Below are positions 33,719 through 41,822 of a DNA stretch of 64,000 nucleotides, one piece after another. The position numbers were made by a program, and so were the translations under genes. Every line of letters begins with the position of its first letter. The stretch's first letter is position 1. Below the pieces are notes generated by a model. The model worked only from the letters and a program-made list of their open reading frames with translations. It was not told where the DNA came from and did not search any database. This DNA comes from Nitrospirota bacterium (GTDB lineage: Bacteria > Nitrospirota > Thermodesulfovibrionia > Thermodesulfovibrionales > UBA6898), in the NCBI GenBank assembly GCA_016235245.1, contig JACRLO010000018.1, forward strand, positions 1 through 64,000, in the 5' to 3' direction.

Positions 33719-34353
33719 AAATGCTTGTTAAAGTTGATGAAAATCCGACGCGGCAGAATATCATGACGCTCCTGAAAAAAAATGGCGGCATGACCATTGA
33801 AGACCTGAGCAAGAAGATCAGCATAACTCCCATGGGTATCAGGCAGCATCTTCTTTCGCTCGAAAAAAAGGGTCTTGTCAGCTATACCGCAAAAAAGCAT
33901 GGCATTGGAAGGCCAGGCTTTGTCTATATGCTCACTGAATCTGCCGATGAACTTTTCCCGAAAATGTACGACAGGTTTGCACTCGATATTCTAAAGGAAA
34001 TTAAGAAATACGATGGGCAGGAAAAAATAAATAAAATTTTCGGCTGGCGGCGTGACAAAGTTCTCAGACAGAAAAAAGAAGCGCTTTCCGGCCTCAGCGG
34101 AATTGATGAGAACGTGCAGGGCCTGAAAAATCTTCTCGTGTCAGAGGGATTTCTTGCTGATCTCTCAAAAGAGGGCGACAATTATATTCTCAGGGCCTAC
34201 AACTGCCCTATCAAAAAAGTGGCAGCTGAGTTCAATGAGATCTGTCTGGAAGAACTTCAACTCTTCAGGGAACTCCTGAACCGCAATGTATCTATGGAAC
34301 AGTGCATGGGCCAGGGAAGCCCGTCCTGCGTCTTTTCAATCCCCAGCGCTTAA
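33706..34353 (+). CDS. SufR/ArsR-like winged-helix regulator with C-terminal cysteines
   Basis: A 215-residue regulator with an N-terminal winged helix (NPTRQNIMTLLKKNGGMTIE, then SITPMGIRQHLLSLEKKGLV and the wing GIGRPGFVYMLT). Four cysteines follow at 167, 180, 200 and 208 (C-x12-C-x19-C-x7-C), reminiscent of SufR, where C-terminal cysteines bind an Fe-S cluster, though the later spacings differ. It could sense Fe-S status or oxygen. It is divergent from the Fe-S fumarase operon. The start may instead be the ATG at 33721. Confidence 0.8.
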   Translation: MLFFKMLVKVDENPTRQNIMTLLKKNGGMTIEDLSKKISITPMGIRQHLLSLEKKGLVSYTAKKHGIGRPGFVYMLTESADELFPKMYDRFALDILKEIKKYDGQEKINKIFGWRRDKVLRQKKEALSGLSGIDENVQGLKNLLVSEGFLADLSKEGDNYILRAYNCPIKKVAAEFNEICLEELQLFRELLNRNVSMEQCMGQGSPSCVFSIPSA

Positions 34354-35532
34354 TCTCCCGCCAGGAGTATCTTTTTTCACCTTCTTCAGAAGCAGGACCA
34401 GTCTCTCCAGATGCTTTTTCTCATGGGCTGCTGTCACAACAACCCTTATCCTGGGCTCGGCAACGGTGGGTGGCCGGATCGCTGGCGCATAGACTCCATG
34501 ATCGAAGAGGAACTGCGACAGCCTGAGCGCCGCTTCAATCGTTGAGGTCCTGATCGGAATAATAGGGGTCTCACTCACTATTTCGTCGTATCCGATAGCC
34601 TGCAGAGCGTTTATAAGGTATTCCCTGTTTGTCCAGAGTCTCTGCACAAATCCCCGGTCCTTTCTGATTAGCTGAACGGCAGCAGTGACCGCGGCAATGA
34701 CTGCCGGCGGGAGGGCAGTTGAAAATATCAGGCTTCGTGCCCTGTTGGAGATCCATTGCATTGTATCTTCGCTCCCTGCAGCAAAAGCACCGAACGCACC
34801 TAATGCCTTTGAGAAGGTGCCCATCTGTATTATCCACGGTTCCGGCTTTAGACCAAAATGAGCAAGCGCACCGCTGCCATTGCCGAGCACTCCCGTGCCA
34901 TGGGCATCGTCAAGATAAAGAAGTAATGCGTTATGCGTTATGCGTGATGCGTTAACAGACTTGCAAAAGTCATAAAGATCTTTTAATGGGGCAAGATCCC
35001 CGTCCATACTGAAGACCGTATCGGTGACAACGATCTTTTTCCCGGAGGTCTTGCACTTCTTCATCAGTGTTTGAAGGTGCCTGATATCACCGTGCCGGTA
35101 TATGATAGTCTTTGCCCTGCTCAATCTGCAGCCCTCTATGATGCTGGCATGGTTGAGCGAATCGCTGAAAATCAGGTCCCCCTCATCGGCTATGGCCGGT
35201 ATAATGCCGGTATTTGCAGCATAGCCTGAGTTAAAGACTACAGCGGACTCAGTTCGTTTCCACGCAGAGAGCGTCTTTTCAAGCTTCGCATGAAGTACTG
35301 TCCCGCCGGCAAGAAGCCTTGACGCTCCTGCACCGAATCCGTATTTGAGCATTGCCTGAGCTGCCGCCTTGACAAGATCAGGATGAGCGGCAAATCCGAG
35401 GTAGTCATTTGAGGAAAAATTGACAAGTTTCTTCCCTCCTATGGCTATCACCGGCCCCTGGGCAGAGGCCCTGTCAATGAACTGCCGCTGTAGTTTTTGC
35501 CCTATCAGTTTTTCCATCTCGGCTTCGAACAT
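34336..35532 (-). CDS. bioF: BioF-type alpha-oxoamine synthase (8-amino-7-oxononanoate synthase)
   Basis: A PLP enzyme of 398 residues, most like BioF, which condenses alanine with pimeloyl-ACP in biotin synthesis; KBL (glycine C-acetyltransferase) is closely related. Signatures: NFSSNDYLGFAAHP, GAGASRLLAGG, DDAHGTGVLGNGSGALAHFG and the PLP lysine in MGTFSKALGAFGAF. Between FCKSVN and LLYLDDAHG there is an extra ASRITHNA-type stretch encoded by four ATGCGTT repeats (34926-34953). No other bio genes are nearby. It is convergent with the SufR-like gene, overlapping it by 18 bases. Confidence 0.88.
   Translation of the reverse strand: MFEAEMEKLIGQKLQRQFIDRASAQGPVIAIGGKKLVNFSSNDYLGFAAHPDLVKAAAQAMLKYGFGAGASRLLAGGTVLHAKLEKTLSAWKRTESAVVFNSGYAANTGIIPAIADEGDLIFSDSLNHASIIEGCRLSRAKTIIYRHGDIRHLQTLMKKCKTSGKKIVVTDTVFSMDGDLAPLKDLYDFCKSVNASRITHNALLLYLDDAHGTGVLGNGSGALAHFGLKPEPWIIQMGTFSKALGAFGAFAAGSEDTMQWISNRARSLIFSTALPPAVIAAVTAAVQLIRKDRGFVQRLWTNREYLINALQAIGYDEIVSETPIIPIRTSTIEAALRLSQFLFDHGVYAPAIRPPTVAEPRIRVVVTAAHEKKHLERLVLLLKKVKKDTPGGRLSAGD
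34926..34953. repeat. Four tandem 7-bp repeats inside bioF
   Basis: Plus-strand units ATGCGTT, ATGCGTT, ATGCGTG, ATGCGTT. They encode an in-frame insert of about eight residues just before the DDAHG motif. The unit type is normally intergenic. Confidence 0.85.
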
Positions 35533-35580
35533 TGCCTGATAGTATCACAGGCTGATCCCGAGATTAAAGTTTTTCTCCCA

Positions 35581-35668
35581 TTGTTACGATATAAAGAATT
35601 GTGATTTGTCTAACTCTTTATAAATAATACTTTTTTATGGTGAATTACCCCTTGTTGCGATATAATGA
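35581..35668 (+). repeat. 71-bp-spaced direct repeats with -10-like boxes before the pilus operon
   Basis: TTGTTACGATATAAAGA (35581-35597) and TTGTTGCGATATAATGA (35652-35668) differ at two positions. Each contains a TATAAA/TATAAT-like box, so they may be tandem promoters or repeated regulator sites for the secretion operon that starts at 35734. The 35533-35733 gap holds nothing else I can identify. Confidence 0.6.
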
Positions 35669-35733
35669 TTGCACATTATATGGTCAATCGTATTCTATTG
35701 GCAGGGGCCTGATAATCTCCTGAAAGGATAGCC

Positions 35734-37200
35734 ATGCAACCTAAACGTATTGGTGATCGTCTCATAGAAGCCGGTCTTATTACACCGGAACAGCTGAATA
35801 TTGCACTTGAGGAACAGAAAAGAACCGGGGAACTTATCGGTGCGATTCTGTTTAGTCTCGGGTTTATAAGCCAGACTGATCTGTTCACCGTGCTCTCTAT
35901 GGTTCATAGCAGCGACCAGCAGAAGAAAGAAGGACGGGATAGTGCAAATATTCCCGACGACCTCGATGATATCGTCAAACAGAGCACCTCAGCGCTCCGG
36001 ACCTTTGAGCGTGAATCAACCCGGTCAGGCGATATTTCTATAGCGCCGGTTGTCAGACTGGTTGATCGGATTATAACTACTGCCCTCCAGAAGGGAGCGA
36101 CTGACATTCATATCGGCCCCGATGCCAAGGGCACACGCGTGCGGTACAGGATCGACGGCTTGCTCCAGCACGGGATGTATCTGCCAAAGGAGATCCTTCC
36201 GGCCCTTGTTTCGAGAATAAAAATCATGGGAGCCATGAATATTGCAGAAAACCGGGTGCCGCAGGACGGAGCAACCGAGTTCGCCTGGAAGTCAAAAGTG
36301 CTCGACCTCAGGATATCGACCTTCCCTGTCCTGGGCGGGGAAAACATCGTACTCAGGATACTTGATAAATCCCGCCTTCTCCTGGGGCTTGAAAACCTCG
36401 GCTTTATGAAAGAGGATATCGAATTGCTGAATAAGTCCCTTGTCATGCCCTATGGTCTTATTCTGGTGACAGGGCCTACGGGTTCAGGAAAAACCACGAC
36501 ACTCTATTCTCTCCTTTCGATCATCAACAGCGTTTACAAGAATATTTTCACGATCGAAGATCCGATAGAATATCAGCTCCCCCTTGTACGACAGTCCCAG
36601 GTAAATATCAAGGCAGGTCTGACCTTTGCGACAGGCCTTCGTTCCATACTCAGGCAGGACCCTGACGTCATTCTGGTTGGCGAGATGCGTGATGTGGAGA
36701 CTGCGGAACTTGCAATCCGGTCTTCGCTGACCGGCCATCTGGTCTTCAGCACACTCCATACAAATGACGCAGCGTCAAGCCTGCCCAGGATTATCGATAT
36801 GGGCATAGAGCCCTTTCTGCTTGCATCAACTGTCGACACAATCATTGCCCAGCGCCTCGTCCGGCTCCTCTGCGAAAAATGCAAGGAAGCCTATTCCCCG
36901 TCTCCGGAAATGGTGAAGCGGCTCGAGCCTGCGATCACCGAAGAGACGGTCCTGTACAGGGCTAAGGGCTGCCCTGAATGCAGCGACACAGGATACCGCG
37001 GCAGAACTGTTATTTATGAAATATTCAAGATGAACGAAGAAATCAGGCGGCTTGTCCTGTCCAAGAAAGGCTCGGATGAGCTCTTCGAGACGGCAATCCG
37101 AACGGGCCTCAAGACCATGTATCGCGTCGGCATCCAGAAAGCTGCAGAAGGCCTGACTTCCCTGGAAGAAGTTCACAGCGCCACGAGGATTGCATTCTGA
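35734..37200 (+). CDS. PilB/GspE-type assembly ATPase
   Basis: The cytoplasmic hexameric ATPase that drives pseudopilus or pilus extension. The 488-residue product has an N-terminal MshEN-like domain (RIGDRLIEAGLITPEQLNIA), Walker A GPTGSGKTTTLYS, the Asp box IFTIEDPIEYQ, Walker B DPDVILVGEMRD and the zinc site CEKCKEAY ... CPECSDTGYRGR. RBS AAAGGAT. It begins a seven-gene unit; the pilC/gspF gene starts at its stop codon. No pilT retraction ATPase is present in the cluster. Confidence 0.93.
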   Translation: MQPKRIGDRLIEAGLITPEQLNIALEEQKRTGELIGAILFSLGFISQTDLFTVLSMVHSSDQQKKEGRDSANIPDDLDDIVKQSTSALRTFERESTRSGDISIAPVVRLVDRIITTALQKGATDIHIGPDAKGTRVRYRIDGLLQHGMYLPKEILPALVSRIKIMGAMNIAENRVPQDGATEFAWKSKVLDLRISTFPVLGGENIVLRILDKSRLLLGLENLGFMKEDIELLNKSLVMPYGLILVTGPTGSGKTTTLYSLLSIINSVYKNIFTIEDPIEYQLPLVRQSQVNIKAGLTFATGLRSILRQDPDVILVGEMRDVETAELAIRSSLTGHLVFSTLHTNDAASSLPRIIDMGIEPFLLASTVDTIIAQRLVRLLCEKCKEAYSPSPEMVKRLEPAITEETVLYRAKGCPECSDTGYRGRTVIYEIFKMNEEIRRLVLSKKGSDELFETAIRTGLKTMYRVGIQKAAEGLTSLEEVHSATRIAF

Positions 37201-38399
37201 TGGCTTTTTATCATTACCGGGCAATTGATGACGCAGCAAAGGTCATCGCAGGGAAATTGGAAGCCTCCAATGAAGGAGAACTTGAAAACCTCCTTAATGC
37301 AAAAGGCCTGACGCTGATAGAGGTATCCAAAGCCGGTTTCGGGTTTCAGGCACCGTTCAGACTGAATGACAAAGACCTCCTGAACTTTACGTATTTTCTC
37401 CAGCTTATTCTTTCTTCAGGCGTGCCGCTTATGGGTGGCCTGGATGATCTTGCAAAACAGACTGCAAGCAGGAAAATATCCAAAACAGCGGCCATGATCT
37501 ACACAAAACTTGAATCAGGTAAATCAATATCAGAGGCAATGTTCGATTATCCCAACATCTTTCCTGGCTATTATGCAAGCATGGTGAGAGCAGGCGAGGC
37601 AGCCGGTAGCCTTGAGCAGATACTGAACGACCTGATGGTTTACCTGGAATGGCAGATGAAGCTCAAAAAAGATGTAAAATCGGCCCTGGCGTACCCTGCC
37701 ATAGTCCTCACCGCGGTATTTGGCCTTATCATGATCCTCTTTGTCTTTGTTATGCCCAAGTTCGTGAAGATCCTGACCGACCTGAAGGTTGCACTTCCGC
37801 TTCCGACGCAGATCATGATCGGGACCGTAGAATTCATGAAGGGGTACTGGCCGTTTATCCTTCTGTTTTTTTTCTCCCTTCCCTTCATCTACCGGCAACT
37901 CAGCAGGCATTTGACCACAAAGCGGATCATTGACCGTATCGTATTGAAGCTCCCTCTCATCGGAGATCTCACAAAAAAGCTTAATCATTCCAGGTATTTC
38001 AGAACCTTTGCGATTTTATACCGTTCTGGCCTGAGCATGCATGAAACCCTGCGGGTTTCTGCAGACGTTATCAGAAATACCGTTATTGCCGGGTCGTTTA
38101 ACAGAGTTGCCAATGCCGTGCTCAGCGGAGAGCAGATCAATACGGCGCTCAGGATGACCGGTGATTTCGGGCCTCTTCTTCTGAATATGGTAGAGATCGG
38201 CGAAAAAACCGGTACGCTGGACAATACGGTCCTGAAGATCAGCACGATGTATGACAAAGAAATACCGGAGACGCTAAAAAAGGTCTTCACGATTATCGAA
38301 CCGCTCATCCTTCTTCTGCTTGGAGGGATTGTGCTCCTGACGCTTGCGTCATTCTTCCTGCCTCTTTACAAAATTGTCGGAGGACTACGGGTAAGATGA
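37200..38399 (+). CDS. PilC/GspF-type inner-membrane platform protein
   Basis: A 399-residue integral membrane protein with the duplicated T2SSF domain: YFLQLILSSGVPLMGGLDDL ... GEAAGSLEQIL in the first half and FAILYRSGLSMHETLRVSAD ... GEKTGTLDNTVL in the second, with three membrane segments. It is the platform on which the ATPase acts. One-base overlap upstream, four-base overlap downstream. Confidence 0.93.
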   Translation: MAFYHYRAIDDAAKVIAGKLEASNEGELENLLNAKGLTLIEVSKAGFGFQAPFRLNDKDLLNFTYFLQLILSSGVPLMGGLDDLAKQTASRKISKTAAMIYTKLESGKSISEAMFDYPNIFPGYYASMVRAGEAAGSLEQILNDLMVYLEWQMKLKKDVKSALAYPAIVLTAVFGLIMILFVFVMPKFVKILTDLKVALPLPTQIMIGTVEFMKGYWPFILLFFFSLPFIYRQLSRHLTTKRIIDRIVLKLPLIGDLTKKLNHSRYFRTFAILYRSGLSMHETLRVSADVIRNTVIAGSFNRVANAVLSGEQINTALRMTGDFGPLLLNMVEIGEKTGTLDNTVLKISTMYDKEIPETLKKVFTIIEPLILLLLGGIVLLTLASFFLPLYKIVGGLRVR

Positions 38400-39367
38400 A
38401 ATACGGTATTGCAGACAGAAAATACGTTTCAAGGTTGATCCCTCCTTGCGGGGGATCGGATACAGTACCCCATTCCGGGCACAGAGGTTTTACGTTAATA
38501 GAAGTTGTCGTGGTAATGGCGATTATCGCGGTACTGACCGGCATTATGGTCCCCTTCATCTACCGGATTTGGGAGAGCACTGAGGTCGATACCACCAGAG
38601 AGCGCATGACCGATCTCAAGAAGGCGATGGTGGGCGATCCCAAACTGGTACAGAATGGCGTGAGAACTCATTTCGGATTTGTCGGGGACAACGGACAACT
38701 GCCGTCGACAATCAGCAATCCGGACTTTGGAGGCAATTACACGATCTCTAATGACCTTCTCACGGGTGCGCCGATGCTCTATCCCAACTGGAAAGGTCCC
38801 TACATGCCGGCAGGCTATGATGTATCAACGTACAAGAAAGATGCCTGGGGCAGGCATTTCATCTATACCGTCACGACCGTTGGCAGCAGAAGGGTAGCGG
38901 CCTCACTGATAAGCGCCGGACCTGATGGCACACTGGGGACATCGGATGATATCTCGGATGCCGAACTGCAGATATCGGAGCGGGAGGTGACGCCTACTGA
39001 TACTGTTCAGGGCAATCTGCATTTCGTCTTCCTGAATTCCACCGCAAATCCGGTTACTCCTTCATACAGCGCAAAGGTTACCGCAGCATATACCGGTTCT
39101 TTTGGCCCAACGACAACGAGCGGCGCCTGCATCGCCCTGACGATCGGCCAGATTAACGCCGGCGAATCAAAGCCCGTCGTCCAGAGCGTGAGCGAGACCT
39201 TGCCTTTGAAGCTTCCCACAGGTAAATCCGTCTTCAATGCCACCTTTTATGCAAACGGAGCATGCAGCGGCTCCGGCATAGCATCCAATTCCATGGCTGT
39301 CTTCATTCCTGATGGCATAAATGCGATATCAGTAAATCTTCCGACTATTAACTATACGATCCCGTAG
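38396..39367 (+). CDS. GspG-like major pseudopilin
   Basis: A 323-residue prepilin with the processing site G-FTLIEVVVVMAIIAVLTG at about residues 31-50, cut by prepilin peptidase. After the N-terminal helix the sequence shows GspG-like features DAWGRHFIYTV and SAGPDGTLGTSDDIS, a likely calcium loop, then a C-terminal extension of about 130 residues (VTAAYTGSF...). The 31-residue leader is longer than the usual 6-20; no better start is visible, since ATG 38396 overlaps the previous stop. It is the only pilin-like gene in the cluster. Confidence 0.85.
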   Translation: MKYGIADRKYVSRLIPPCGGSDTVPHSGHRGFTLIEVVVVMAIIAVLTGIMVPFIYRIWESTEVDTTRERMTDLKKAMVGDPKLVQNGVRTHFGFVGDNGQLPSTISNPDFGGNYTISNDLLTGAPMLYPNWKGPYMPAGYDVSTYKKDAWGRHFIYTVTTVGSRRVAASLISAGPDGTLGTSDDISDAELQISEREVTPTDTVQGNLHFVFLNSTANPVTPSYSAKVTAAYTGSFGPTTTSGACIALTIGQINAGESKPVVQSVSETLPLKLPTGKSVFNATFYANGACSGSGIASNSMAVFIPDGINAISVNLPTINYTIP

Positions 39368-39385
39368 GAAGGGCAAGGATATATT

Positions 39386-40807
39386 ATGAATTCATTGAAT
39401 ATTGACTTCAGAGGAGAGAGCCTGAGGGTACTGTCTGCTAAAGATGGGACTTTAAAGCATGTTCTCATTTCCAGAAATTTTTCCCTTGCCGACACAAAGG
39501 CTGCAAAAGAGCAACTGACAAACGCCATCAGGGAGGCCGGGGGCAAAAAAGGTAAAGTCAATGTAATACTCCCTCACAAGATCGTAAGATTCAGCATTTC
39601 CCAGGTCCCTGCAATGGATATCGCTGATGCAGAGAAGGTTGTCAGAAGGGAGATCGCAAAAGAACTCGGCACCCAGGACTTTGTCCTGGGCATCAGGAGG
39701 ATCATCAGGAACCAGCCCGGAAAACAGGATATTCTGGCCGAATACGCCCTCAAATCGGACATGCTACCCTATTTCAGTCTTTTGAAAGCGTGCGGCATCA
39801 AGGCCTCTGTTATGACAACAAGCCTTGAAGGAATTATCAGCGTCTTTAACAGGATTAGGCCTGAAACCGAGGGAAATGAGGCTGTTCTGGAAATCGGCCA
39901 AAGTTTCATAGAGATCATCGTCTTTAATGACGCCAAACTCATCAATTACAAGAAGGTCCAGATGCCTGCGGTCGACGACGCCAAACTCTCCAGCAAAGAC
40001 ATGGACCCGCTGCAGATCTGCAAGATCAAGATGTATACGATCGTCGATGCGCTTTATAACTTCATTATGGAGACCGGAAGCGGCGAAGAAAAAATCTCCC
40101 GCCTCTGGATCAGCGGTCTGGGATCGACCGAGGAAGGAACAACGCAATGCGTATCAGAGGGGCTCGGCCTGAACAGTTCTCTTCTGAACCCTTTTGATGT
40201 TGAGGTGGAGCATGCAAGCATCTACCCTGCAATTGCCGGTCTTTCAATGCTCACGCCTTCTGACCGGATTGTCAACCTTATACCTTCTGACGAGAGAGAC
40301 AGGGGCAAGCATATTGTCGGGAATACAGCCCTTATCGTCGCCCTCGCCTTTTATGTGATCCTGATAGGAGGCGGCTACACAGTCCTGAACAGGGCTGAAA
40401 AAGATCTGAAGATCGTAAAAGAAAAATTTGACGCACAGGGCAAGTCATCTCAGGAATCAGGGACCCAGGGAAAAAGCGAGCAGGATGCCCTGAGAAAAAT
40501 CTTGAGCACCCGCAAGAACCTCTACCCCCTATTCAGAGATATTGCCAATATAACACCTCCAGGCATCAGTCTGACCAGCCTCGACGTTGAAAAAACAACT
40601 GAGGCAACGTTTATCAAACTGGGCGCAAGTCTGCAGTCCGGAGATGAAGTCCTGAGGAACTCGGCAGTTTCAAAGTTCCTGAGTTCCCTTGAGGCCACAG
40701 GTCGATTCGTGCTGACCTCGCCACCCGAGATCTCAACAGCCGCAGCGGCGCCAAACGCTAAAAAACAGGAGTTTATGGTAAAGGCAAAGTTTGAGGTGCG
40801 GCAATGA
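39386..40807 (+). CDS. PilM-PilN fusion (GspL-like assembly protein)
   Basis: A 473-residue protein that joins an actin-like PilM domain (about 1-290, with SLNIDFRGESLRVL and AVLEIGQSFIEIIVF as nucleotide-fold strands) to a PilN-like part: RIVNLIPSDERDR, one membrane segment near 315-335, a coiled coil and a ferredoxin-like periplasmic domain (ITPPGISLTSLDVEK). In type IV pili these are two proteins; in type II secretion GspL joins them similarly. It should recruit the ATPase to the inner membrane. Start codon after AAGGAT; overlaps the next gene by four bases. Confidence 0.85.
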   Translation: MNSLNIDFRGESLRVLSAKDGTLKHVLISRNFSLADTKAAKEQLTNAIREAGGKKGKVNVILPHKIVRFSISQVPAMDIADAEKVVRREIAKELGTQDFVLGIRRIIRNQPGKQDILAEYALKSDMLPYFSLLKACGIKASVMTTSLEGIISVFNRIRPETEGNEAVLEIGQSFIEIIVFNDAKLINYKKVQMPAVDDAKLSSKDMDPLQICKIKMYTIVDALYNFIMETGSGEEKISRLWISGLGSTEEGTTQCVSEGLGLNSSLLNPFDVEVEHASIYPAIAGLSMLTPSDRIVNLIPSDERDRGKHIVGNTALIVALAFYVILIGGGYTVLNRAEKDLKIVKEKFDAQGKSSQESGTQGKSEQDALRKILSTRKNLYPLFRDIANITPPGISLTSLDVEKTTEATFIKLGASLQSGDEVLRNSAVSKFLSSLEATGRFVLTSPPEISTAAAAPNAKKQEFMVKAKFEVRQ

Positions 40808-41316
40808 ATAATCAAAAAAAGGCTTTTTATATTATACTTGCGGTCGTAATCGTTACCGGACTGCTCTTTTCTTTTTATGCTTTTTCAAAAATCAGCTCAA
40901 TCCATAAACTCCGGGCGGCGATTGAAAAATCGGGAGCAGAGCGCGTCCTGACAACAGAAAAATACTCCGGCAGCAGCGCTGATCTCAGAAAATCAATACC
41001 CGGGAAGATGTGGACCGTAGAATTCATCGAGACCGCCTACAATGCATCACGAAAGCATAAAATCAGCGACCTGACGTTTGAACAAAAATCTTTGGACGTT
41101 TCCCGCAGACAAACCCAGGGCAATAGCAGGCCTTCTCTCCAGGCCTATCCTGTCAAAATGAATTTCCATGCAGGTTACCGGGAAATGGCGGAGTTTGTCC
41201 GCGAGTTGCAGAACCTCGAAAAACTGGTGACAATAGACAATCTCAGGGTAAAGGGTGAAAAGAGCTATCTTGCGGTAGAGATGACTATCAGCACATATGC
41301 CATGGAGGAGAAATAA
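40804..41316 (+). CDS. PilO/GspM-like protein
   Basis: A 170-residue bitopic protein with one N-terminal membrane segment (residues 7-28, AFYIILAVVIVTGLLFSFYAF), a helical stretch and a ferredoxin-like C-terminal domain (PVKMNFHAGYREMAEFVREL). Sequence identity in this family is low, so the call leans on topology and position between PilMN and PilP. Confidence 0.8.
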   Translation: MNNQKKAFYIILAVVIVTGLLFSFYAFSKISSIHKLRAAIEKSGAERVLTTEKYSGSSADLRKSIPGKMWTVEFIETAYNASRKHKISDLTFEQKSLDVSRRQTQGNSRPSLQAYPVKMNFHAGYREMAEFVRELQNLEKLVTIDNLRVKGEKSYLAVEMTISTYAMEEK

Positions 41317-41822
41317 TGTCTATGCCCCAGGGGGTACTCGGGAACAAATATGTCGCAGGTGCCGTGGGCATTGCCCTGGCCCTGGTGATCGTCTATAATG
41401 TTCAGTTCTTCATGACCAAAAACAGGCCGACTGCCCCGGCTGGACCGATCCATCGTCTGGCCCCATCGAAGCAGGAACCTGCTGCGCAGTCGCCAAAGAC
41501 CCTCTCAGCAGATCTCGCCCAACCTACAGACAAGAGCGCGGACAAGGCTGAGTGGAAGCGGGACCCCTTCTCTCTCCGTCAGGCCGCGGGGACAGGCAGT
41601 AAAACAACCGAGGAAACCTATGATATCAAGCTCATGGGAATCATAAAGAGAGATGGCATCAGCCATGCTCTCATCGACGGCAAGGTCTATAGAGTCAATG
41701 ATCGTATTGGTAAGGCAGTTATCAAGGAGATAACTCAACACAGTATTGTGCTTCTGGCAGAAGGGAAAAAACAGGAAATATCGTTTGATGATTATAAAGT
41801 TATCAAGGAGAAGAAGAAATGA
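41316..41822 (+). CDS. PilP/GspC-like protein
   Basis: A 168-residue protein with a membrane segment at about 14-31, a Pro/Ala-rich linker and a C-terminal HR-like beta domain: DIKLMGIIKRDGISHALIDG, VYRVNDRIGKAVIKEIT. This domain contacts the secretin in both pilus and type II systems. No lipobox is seen, so it is more GspC-like in anchoring. Confidence 0.82.
   Translation: MSMPQGVLGNKYVAGAVGIALALVIVYNVQFFMTKNRPTAPAGPIHRLAPSKQEPAAQSPKTLSADLAQPTDKSADKAEWKRDPFSLRQAAGTGSKTTEETYDIKLMGIIKRDGISHALIDGKVYRVNDRIGKAVIKEITQHSIVLLAEGKKQEISFDDYKVIKEKKK

Noticed and set aside
35564-35596. Sigma-28 flagellar-type promoter (TAAAGTTT then CGATA)
   Set aside because: The -35 part matches but spacing is one base too long and the -10 is only five of eight; no flagellar gene follows.
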